Assembly: GCA_020355145.1 (NCBI GenBank)
Contig: CP070660.1
Span: 126,039-133,289, forward strand
Direction: 5' to 3'
From: Deltaproteobacteria bacterium
GTDB lineage: Bacteria > Desulfobacterota > DSM-4660 > Desulfatiglandales > B25-G16
Length of the DNA: 7,251 bases
Positions 1 through 5,195 of this stretch are shown in pieces. Under the pieces are notes generated by a model that searched no databases, had not been told where the DNA came from, and saw only the letters and a list, made by a program, of their open reading frames with translations. The position numbers were made by a program, and so were the translations under genes. How positions within the stretch are numbered: the first letter of the stretch is position 1; every line of letters begins with the position of its first letter.

Positions 1-233
1 AGCGCAACTCGGCGGCTTGCCTGAGAAACCCCAGATACGCCAATTCCAAAGTGTAATCCGATCTCTTTTAGCTTTTGTCCACTAAATTTATGGCACAAGT
101 AGATCTGTGTCAACTGTGTAGGCCTGACACCCATGTCTTACTTAACATCACCGACAATGGGTTTCTTTTCTATTCCCCGAATGATCTCATGATCCAGGGT
201 TCCGGGTGCATCAAGTCTCGCTTGTCTTGGCAT
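1..233 (-). pseudogene. Core-deleted REP-associated tyrosine transposase (RAYT, Y1/HUH family) remnant
   Basis: Reading the minus strand from an ATG at 233, the first 31 codons begin MPRQARLDAPGTLDHEIIRG and continue IEKKPIVGDVK. This is the hallmark N-terminus of RAYT transposases (usually MPRxARLDAPGxLHHVxxRGIE). A GAGGGG Shine-Dalgarno at 244-249 lies 10 nt upstream. A TAA stop follows at 138-140. Beyond it the same frame stays open for 45 codons to the window edge and reads KFSGQKLKEIGLHFGIGVSG then VSQASRRVA, resembling the C-terminal helix-turn-helix found in part of the family. The roughly 150-250 residues expected between, including the HUH metal-binding motif and catalytic tyrosine, are absent, so the gene cannot encode an active transposase. 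The second H of the usual LHH is also changed (LDHE). The 3' end lies outside the window. Family assignment is by memory of the motifs; the N-terminal match is strong, the C-terminal one good. Confidence 0.8.
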
Positions 234-343
234 TATCTTGCATCCCCTCGAAAAAATATCCTTATCAATATCATAATATTTCATCAAATTCAAGAACGTC
301 CCCAAGACTTAACGAATTGATAGGAAAACCACTTAAAGCATAT

Positions 344-357
344 CGGCGTCGACGCCG
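344..357. repeat. 14-bp perfect palindrome abutting the Shine-Dalgarno of the small acidic gene
   Basis: CGGCGTCGACGCCG is fully self-complementary. Its last G is the first G of the GGAGG ribosome-binding site of the gene starting at 370. It also marks where base composition turns from AT-rich to GC-rich. It could be an operator for autoregulation, a hairpin in the leader that affects ribosome access, or chance. No regulator is identified. Confidence 0.5.
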
Positions 358-361
358 GAGG
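357..361 (+). promoter_or_regulatory. Shine-Dalgarno sequence of the small acidic gene
   Basis: GGAGG with an 8-nt spacer to the ATG at 370, near ideal. It is the main sequence evidence that this short reading frame is really translated. Confidence 0.8.
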
Positions 362-369
362 AAGCTAAC

Positions 370-570
370 ATGACAAGACAGAGCAAATTCCCGACGAGAT
401 GGGACGAAGAGCGCGTAAAGCGAGTGCTTGAGCACTATGAGTCCCAGTCAGAAGACGAGGCCGTGGCGGAGGACGAAGCCGCCTATGAAGATCCTTCCCA
501 GACCTTCGTGGAGATCCCGAATGATTTGGTGCCAGTGGTTCGGGAACTTCTAGCGAAGAAGGCTGGATGA
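370..570 (+). CDS. Small acidic hypothetical protein, probable integron-cassette gene, possibly antitoxin-like
   Basis: This encodes 66 residues with a near-ideal ribosome-binding site. The protein has a basic N-terminal part (FPTRWDEERVKRVLEHYESQ, residues 7-26), an acidic middle (about 28-41, with EDEAVAEDEAAYED) and a hydrophobic, probably helical end (EIPNDLVPVVRELL, 48-61). I count 16 acidic against 9 basic residues. No membrane segment, signal peptide or catalytic motif is visible. It resembles a recurrent family of small uncharacterised bacterial proteins (pattern: KFPxxWDEERVxxVLxHYExQxEEEAxAEDEA) that I remember without a proven function. Size, acidity and a probable cassette location would fit a type II antitoxin, but no toxin gene lies next to it, so this is inference only. 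By hand count 37 of 60 bases in 421-480 are G or C, against 18 of 60 in 241-300. An attC-like site starts 18 nt after the stop. Confidence 0.8.
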   Translation: MTRQSKFPTRWDEERVKRVLEHYESQSEDEAVAEDEAAYEDPSQTFVEIPNDLVPVVRELLAKKAG

Positions 571-588
571 TCGATCAGAAAGGGGGGG

Positions 589-659
589 GCAGAACCAGTG
601 GCTGCACCTGACCGGCGTTACGTTGCGCTCCGCACCGGCAGATGAGCCATTCGTTAGTG
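589..659 (+). other. attC-like integron recombination site (59-base element)
   Basis: An imperfect inverted repeat is bounded by AAC (593-595) and GTT (653-655). Inside each end is a 3-nt unpaired spacer (CAG 596-598; TTC 650-652). A 5-bp stem follows (TGGCT 599-603 with AGCCA 645-649), then a bulged G at 604, a six-position helix (605-610 with 639-644, one mismatch C607/A642), a bulged A at 611, and a 4-bp stem (CCGG 612-615 with CCGG 635-638). The terminal loop is about 19 nt. Core triplets, a 3-nt central spacer, and two extrahelical bases on the left arm six positions apart, the inner one A, match the attC geometry I remember from aadA cassettes and Vibrio repeats. The outer 7-mers GCAGAAC and GTTAGTG fit RYYYAAC and GTTRRRY only partly. 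It lies immediately after a small gene, as in a cassette. No integrase or attI is in the window. Confidence 0.72.
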
Positions 660-859
660 TTGCCTTTCAACCACTGTTATGAAACACGCAAAATGAAAGC
701 TCGAAAAAGTTAAGTATTCCAGATGCAATCTATACCTAGGCTGTCAGATTGGCTGGCAAAGATTGTGACAAGGATACTGAAATTTGCAGCTTTTGAATTG
801 ACCCGCAATATCTTGTTAGATTGACAGAGAAATGAAAAAGGCTTCTAGATCGTCTAAGT
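660..859. other. Non-coding stretch with no recognised feature
   Basis: This AT-rich stretch lies between the attC-like site and the 3' end of the DUF362 gene. The only open frames are very short: an ATG at 833 gives 14 codons with no good ribosome-binding site. I found no second attC pairing, tRNA or strong terminator. On the minus strand just past the DUF362 stop, a weak bulged stem (about 842-858) followed by a run of five T (835-839) might slow transcription, but it is too poor to call a terminator. Confidence 0.5.
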
Positions 860-2032
860 TTATCCATGAATGGTAGTCATTGCAGCCAGTCGTCTCTTCA
901 GATCAGCGGGGACTCCAGAATTGGCCTCGATGAATTTCAACTGGGGAACTCCGCCAAACAACTGAAATGCCCGTCTCAGGGCTCGATCGTCCCAAATGGT
1001 TTCCAGATTCTTTCTGACTAGTGTCTCCGCCCCTACGGCCTGGACCATTCCGCTTAGAAGTTTGACAACCCACCGGTTGGCCATATTAACAATGAACTGG
1101 CTGGCGTAAGGGTCCCGGCGACCTTTCTTATGTTCTTCTGGGACTATCCTCCTAGATTGTAGAAGCCAAGCCAGGGAGATCATATCATGGGCGACGAGTG
1201 ATTCGGAGGCAAAGATAAGCCCGGCATTGGGCGCGACCACATACCCCTTGTCCGGACCAAAGGTTGCCTGTACTTTGTCGGCAACAGTCAGAGTAAGGCG
1301 TTGCTTTTCTTTCAGACTGGCCACGGTATTAGCCTCGGCCGTTTTCTCATGGAAAGTGGCAGCATCTTGATGGTACTCCAATCGGCTATCGGTTCGCCAA
1401 TACCCGACGGCCGCCTTCATCCCAAGAGTGGCCCCGGCCAGAGGGTGCCTACTACAGCGGGGCAAAAGGACAACGTGGTCTACCTCCCTGAGAATTTTAG
1501 GCATCATAATTCCGGATTTCCAACTGGAGCCGGGGGCAGGACTGTCTTCAAAAAAGGCTGTCCAACCCTGTTCTTCAGGAAAATACAGCTCCGCACCGCT
1601 TTCCTCGGCCGCCTGGGCTACACCGCAGTACTTCATCAATTCCCTGGTGCTACCCCGCATGTTGTCAGGTGAGAGTTTGACATGCTCGATCCCGGACATA
1701 TCACTGACCACAACTCGCTTGGCTCCTTTCTCCTTTAAAAGGACAATCATGGCTTTCAGTCCGGCCGGGCTGGTCGTGGCTGGATACGGATTGCCGGAAT
1801 TTACCACTGGTTTTATCAGGACAGAGTCCCCCCGAGAAAGCCTGGAAAAATCCGTTGCCGACTCAGCCGCTTGCCGAACTGACGCTAAGAGTTCGGCTTC
1901 AGGGGCTCCTCGGGTCACCCCGGCCAAACTCACCTTGGCTTCGGGACCGGATCTAAGGACTTTTTCAGCAGCACGGACCAGTTCCCGTGGCATGGCCACA
2001 GCCGGTGCAGTACAAGGATGATTTGTTGTCAT
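860..2032 (-). CDS. DUF362 family protein
   Basis: This encodes 390 residues and belongs to DUF362 (PF04015), a family of cytoplasmic, often iron-sulfur-associated proteins with no well-established reaction. Recognisable family segments are VLIKPVVNSG (71-80) with the following TTSP (87-90), KGAKRVVVSDMSG (102-114), HVVLLPRCSRHPLAGATLGM (186-205) with KAAVG after it, and a C-terminal block at about 248-290 (LTVADKV, GPDKG, FASESLVAHD). Many relatives carry an added 4Fe-4S ferredoxin domain. Here there is no CxxCxxC cluster and only scattered cysteines (7, 136, 193), so this is the ferredoxin-less form. No signal peptide is seen. The ATG at 2032 lacks a clear Shine-Dalgarno; an in-frame ATG at 1993 is possible, but its upstream is no better. 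The gene is about 200 nt downstream of the fts operon, on the same strand, and more GC-rich (36 of 60 bases at 1021-1080). It is probably its own transcription unit. Confidence 0.85.
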   Translation of the reverse strand: MTTNHPCTAPAVAMPRELVRAAEKVLRSGPEAKVSLAGVTRGAPEAELLASVRQAAESATDFSRLSRGDSVLIKPVVNSGNPYPATTSPAGLKAMIVLLKEKGAKRVVVSDMSGIEHVKLSPDNMRGSTRELMKYCGVAQAAEESGAELYFPEEQGWTAFFEDSPAPGSSWKSGIMMPKILREVDHVVLLPRCSRHPLAGATLGMKAAVGYWRTDSRLEYHQDAATFHEKTAEANTVASLKEKQRLTLTVADKVQATFGPDKGYVVAPNAGLIFASESLVAHDMISLAWLLQSRRIVPEEHKKGRRDPYASQFIVNMANRWVVKLLSGMVQAVGAETLVRKNLETIWDDRALRRAFQLFGGVPQLKFIEANSGVPADLKRRLAAMTTIHG

Positions 2033-2050
2033 ATTCCAAGAGCCTATCCC

Positions 2051-2068
2051 ATATTCTGTTAAGAATAT
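2051..2068. repeat. AT-rich 7-bp inverted repeat upstream of the DUF362 gene
   Basis: ATATTCT (2051-2057), a 4-nt spacer GTTA and AGAATAT (2062-2068) form a perfect inverted repeat 19-36 nt upstream of the ATG at 2032. It could be an operator or a weak leader hairpin. No matching regulator gene is in view and no convincing -35/-10 pair could be fitted around it. Confidence 0.4.
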
Positions 2069-2152
2069 AAACTAACTCTGGCCAAATTTACATTACGTTA
2101 AAGCGGCAATAGCTTCTTACAATCACGTCGCACCAGGGCGGGCTTGACATAA

Positions 2153-2169
2153 ATCCGCCTCAGGCGGAT
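2153..2169. repeat. REP-like perfect hairpin (ATCCGCC-TCA-GGCGGAT)
   Basis: A perfect 7-bp stem with a 3-nt loop lies 63 nt past the stop of the radical SAM gene. The core CCGCCTCAGGCGG resembles the short REP-type palindromes that occur between genes in many bacteria and are linked to RAYT transposases. A RAYT remnant lies at 1-233 of this window. On the minus strand the stem is followed only by TTTATG, so it is a poor intrinsic terminator by itself. It could still stabilise or weakly terminate the fts operon transcript. Whether it is repeated elsewhere in the genome cannot be seen here. Confidence 0.55.
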
Positions 2170-2231
2170 AAATTTTAAGATCTTAGCCTATATAGACATC
2201 TAGAAAGTGTCGGAGGTATAAGGTAGGAAAG

Positions 2232-3974
2232 CTAAGGGCAAACCCCGCATCTGGTACAGCTACCAAGATCACATGGAGGGGACTCCGTTGAGGCAAGTGC
2301 GTGGTTGTACTCTTCCTGGAGGAAGGATTTTTGAATACCGTGGTCAATAAAATCCCATGGAAGTCTTTCATTGAGGTCTTTAGCCCTATAGACAAAGAAA
2401 TCTGGATTGACATCTGAGGAACGAAGGGTCCGCCTCCAATCTCCATTATTCCTATGCGTAGTTAATAGCATCTGCCCTACCCTTCTGTCGCCCATAGAAA
2501 GTAGGCCCTGTATATATGCCCATTTTGGGACATCAAGACCAATCCCAATACCACCCTCACCCAAGAGGGCCCTCTTTAATAGGTTCTGCTTTTCCTTAAG
2601 GGAGTCCACTGTATCCATGGGAGTCCACTGGAAAGGGGTAAATGGCTTTGGCACAAAGCAATTAACGCTCAACCTGATCCTGCCTATCCTTTTCCTGCCT
2701 TTACTTTCCTTGATTAAATAATGCCGTATAGATTTAACCAGGCCGACAATGGCCTTTATATCATCTCTTGTCTCAGTAGGAAGACCGATCATAAAATAGA
2801 GCTTGATGTGAAAAAAGCCCGTCCTTGCTATGAGTCTAATGGTCTCTATAATCTGTTCCCTTGTCAATTTTTTGTTAATGACCCTCCGTAATCTATCGCT
2901 ACCTGTCTCTGGGGCAATAGTCAGGGTTTTCTGGCTGCCTGCCCTTAAATTTCCTATCAATCCGCTTGTTAATGAATCTGCCCTGAGGGAAGAAAGGGAG
3001 AAATCACCACCCTTTTCCAGGATATACCTGGTCAATCTTTCAATCCCGGGGAAATTAGAAACCGCGGGACTTATAAGACCGATCCTGCTTTTTTCAGATA
3101 AAATTTTCTCAATGGAGGTAAATATCTCATCCTCTTCTATAACCCTTGGAGGTCTGTAGACATGGCCAGCAGCACAAAATCTGCACCCAATACCACATCC
3201 GCGGTTAAGCTCTACGAGGATGGTATTGGAAAATTCTGTAAGGGGTGTAATTATCCGCGATCTGCGTAAAGGCCCCTTAAAGGGGACCTGCCTGATGACC
3301 TTTACCTTGGAAGGGATGGAGGGGATTGAAGGCTCAAAGGAGGCAATTAGTCCATCTTCATTGTATGTAATATTATAGAGGGATGGACAATAAACACCCT
3401 CTACGTCCTTTGCCAAGATCCTCAAGGCCTCCTCTTTCTTAATAGATGATAATTGAAGATCAAGATAGGTCTGAAAGAATTCCCTCAAGATAACCTCGCC
3501 GTCCCCAAGAAGAAAGCAATCTACGAAGTTGGCCAGGGGCTCAGGGTTCATAAAGGTTGTTACACCCCCCGCTATGATGAGGGGATAATCCTCACCTCTT
3601 TCCTTACTCATGATGGGAATCTTGCTGAGATCAAGAATGGTAAGGACATTTGGATAATCATTCTCAAATGAAAGGGAAAATGCTAAGAGATCAAATCTTA
3701 GAAGGGGTGTCTGTGACTCTAAGGAAAGCAGAGGTTGATCTGTCCTTTTATATATGGATAATTCCTCTTCCTCTGGTAGAAATACCCTCTCTGATATAAT
3801 AGCAGGATTATCATTCAATATCCCATAGACTACCTGGAAGCCAAGATTGGACATTCCAATCTGGTAATAATTAGGGTAGATCAGGGCCACGGATATCTTG
3901 CCGCCCCAGTCCTTTTTTACGGTACCCCTCTCTTTAGAAAGCCTTCTCCTGTAGAGAGTGGTAATCTTTGCCAT
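2232..3974 (-). CDS. B12-binding-type radical SAM protein (TIGR03960-like), coupled to ftsZ
   Basis: This encodes 580 residues. An N-terminal Rossmann-like, B12-binding-type domain spans about 25-170 (ISVALIYPNYYQIGMSNLGF at 27-46, SERVFLPEEE 61-70, LIIAGGVTTFMNPEPL 132-147, LGDGE 156-160). It lacks the DxHxxG motif for cobalamin ligation, as is usual in this family. The radical SAM core follows, with the 4Fe-4S ligands C260, C264 and C267 in RGCGIGCRFCAAG. Further family blocks are TIAPETGSDRLRRVINK (352-368), HIKLYFMIGLPTET (389-402) and VPKPFTPFQW (441-450). The C-terminus ends in CDLGSCTRCGVCP with C568, C573, C576 and C579, possibly a second cluster site. The substrate is unknown. The start ATG overlaps the ftsZ stop as TAATG, with GAGGA about 13 nt upstream, pointing to translational coupling. 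No DUF2344 (TIGR03936) partner, often fused or adjacent in other lineages, follows here. Confidence 0.88.
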   Translation of the reverse strand: MAKITTLYRRRLSKERGTVKKDWGGKISVALIYPNYYQIGMSNLGFQVVYGILNDNPAIISERVFLPEEEELSIYKRTDQPLLSLESQTPLLRFDLLAFSLSFENDYPNVLTILDLSKIPIMSKERGEDYPLIIAGGVTTFMNPEPLANFVDCFLLGDGEVILREFFQTYLDLQLSSIKKEEALRILAKDVEGVYCPSLYNITYNEDGLIASFEPSIPSIPSKVKVIRQVPFKGPLRRSRIITPLTEFSNTILVELNRGCGIGCRFCAAGHVYRPPRVIEEDEIFTSIEKILSEKSRIGLISPAVSNFPGIERLTRYILEKGGDFSLSSLRADSLTSGLIGNLRAGSQKTLTIAPETGSDRLRRVINKKLTREQIIETIRLIARTGFFHIKLYFMIGLPTETRDDIKAIVGLVKSIRHYLIKESKGRKRIGRIRLSVNCFVPKPFTPFQWTPMDTVDSLKEKQNLLKRALLGEGGIGIGLDVPKWAYIQGLLSMGDRRVGQMLLTTHRNNGDWRRTLRSSDVNPDFFVYRAKDLNERLPWDFIDHGIQKSFLQEEYNHALASTESPPCDLGSCTRCGVCP

Positions 3975-5170
3975 TAATCTACTTGCTTCCTCAGAAAGGT
4001 AGGATATTCAAGATTTTCCCTTTGAAAGACCCTATGTAATATACCCTTTTTCCCGGGGTTTAAACCTTTCTCATTCAGAGGCCTATCTCCATCTTGCTCA
4101 GCTAACCGCCTCTGGTATGCTGGCTTATCAAGACTCTCCTTTGGCCTTACTGTCCAATCCTCATCCCTTTCCTCGGGGGTAAGATCCCTAATATTAATAA
4201 CATTTCTGTCCCTAATGTCACTTATACCAGTGGCAATTACGGTTATCCTGATCACATCATCCATATTATCGTCAAAGACCATACCCCATATGATCTCTGC
4301 ACCAGGGTGGACCTCATTCTTTATAAAGGACGATCCCTCTACAACCTCATCCATAGTCATTCTGGTAGAACCAGTGAGGTTGATGAGGACACCTTTTGCT
4401 TGATCAATTGAGATATCCTCCAACAGGGGACTGCTAATGGCCATCCGGGCTGCCTCAATGGCCCTATTTTCTCCCTCAGCTATCCCTGTACCCATTATGG
4501 CCGTTCCCATTTGCTCCATAACCCTTTTAATATCCGCAAAATCAAGGTTTATGAAGCCAGGGACCGTGATAAGATCCGATATCCCCTTGACTGCATATAG
4601 AAGCACATCATCGGCCATTTTCATAAGATCCAGAAACGGGGTATCTTTATTCCCTAATGTCCTTAATCGTTCATTTGGAAGGACAAGCAGGGTATCAACC
4701 TCATTCTTAAGCTTGCCAATACCGGTCATGGCTGTCTTCATCCTTTTCGCGCCCTCAAAGTCAAAGGGCTTTGTTACAACTGCCACTGTCAGGGCCCCGA
4801 GATTTCTAGCCTCCCTGGCGATTACGGGAGATGCGCCGGTCCCTGTTCCTCCTCCCATGCCTGCGGTAATAAAGATCATATCCGCATGTTCTGCGGCAGC
4901 CCTTACTGCCTCCACGCTCTCCTCTGCTGCCAGGGTTCCCTTCTCCGGGTCAGCTCCTACCCCTAATCCATGGGTTAGATTGGCCCCCAATTGCAATTTT
5001 TCAAGGGCAGAGCTAAGATCAAGGGCCTGTTTGTCAGTATTTGCGCCTATAAAATCCACCCCCTTGAGTCCGGCAGCAATCATGTTATTGATTGCATTGC
5101 CCCCTGCGCCTCCAACACCAAAAACCTTTATCTTGGCGCCTGGGCTCTCTTCAACAAATTCGTATCTCAT
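3974..5170 (-). CDS. ftsZ: Cell division protein FtsZ
   Basis: FtsZ is the tubulin-like GTPase that polymerises at midcell into the Z-ring. With the start chosen here it has 398 residues. The GTP-binding T1 loop is GGAGGNA (20-26). The tubulin signature T4 loop is GMGGGTGTG (104-112). The T7 synergy loop with catalytic acidic residues is N208-L-D210-F-A-D213. A variable, charged linker of about 65 residues (from about 317) leads to the conserved tail NLEYPTFLRKQVD (386-398), which binds FtsA. All key residues are present. An upstream in-frame ATG at 5182 would add MEGI, but that ATG runs straight into GGAGGGG (5174-5180), which is the ribosome-binding site for the ATG at 5170. The gene starts 25 nt after ftsA ends, and its stop overlaps the next start. 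It is an intact, typical gene. Confidence 0.98.
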   Translation of the reverse strand: MRYEFVEESPGAKIKVFGVGGAGGNAINNMIAAGLKGVDFIGANTDKQALDLSSALEKLQLGANLTHGLGVGADPEKGTLAAEESVEAVRAAAEHADMIFITAGMGGGTGTGASPVIAREARNLGALTVAVVTKPFDFEGAKRMKTAMTGIGKLKNEVDTLLVLPNERLRTLGNKDTPFLDLMKMADDVLLYAVKGISDLITVPGFINLDFADIKRVMEQMGTAIMGTGIAEGENRAIEAARMAISSPLLEDISIDQAKGVLINLTGSTRMTMDEVVEGSSFIKNEVHPGAEIIWGMVFDDNMDDVIRITVIATGISDIRDRNVINIRDLTPEERDEDWTVRPKESLDKPAYQRRLAEQDGDRPLNEKGLNPGKKGILHRVFQRENLEYPTFLRKQVD

Positions 5171-5173
5171 AAT

Positions 5174-5180
5174 CCCCTCC
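5174..5180 (-). promoter_or_regulatory. Shine-Dalgarno sequence of ftsZ (decides the start)
   Basis: GGAGGGG on the minus strand; its GGAGG part is 5 nt from the ATG at 5168-5170. The alternative ATG at 5180-5182 shares its G with the first base of this element and has no purine-rich site of its own upstream, so 5170 is preferred. Confidence 0.7.
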
Positions 5181-5195
5181 ATCTGTTAATTTTAT

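Noticed and set aside
307..313. ACTTAAC, a perfect RYYYAAC core, as the left end of another attC
   Set aside because: No GTT follows on the plus strand before the small gene, so no partner arm exists.
75..320. Plus-strand open frame of 81 codons starting at TTG
   Set aside because: No ribosome-binding site and no recognisable protein; it lies antisense to the RAYT remnant, which has clear family motifs on the minus strand.
582..589. Run of eight G as a phase-variation tract
   Set aside because: It lies between a stop codon and the attC-like site, outside any coding region or obvious promoter, so slippage would have no clear effect.
815..821. GTTAGAT, a perfect GTTRRRY core, as a second attC end
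   Set aside because: No upstream AAC-bounded arm within about 150 nt pairs with the sequence left of it.
833..877. 14-codon plus-strand frame beginning MKKASRSS
   Set aside because: Too short, only a poor ribosome-binding site, and it runs into the DUF362 gene from the opposite side.
1301..2021. Long plus-strand open frames opposite the DUF362 gene
   Set aside because: They are antisense to a gene with clear family motifs and have no recognisable protein character.
4437..5189. 250-codon plus-strand open frame opposite ftsZ
   Set aside because: Antisense shadow of the highly conserved ftsZ coding sequence; its translation is low in complexity and matches nothing I know.
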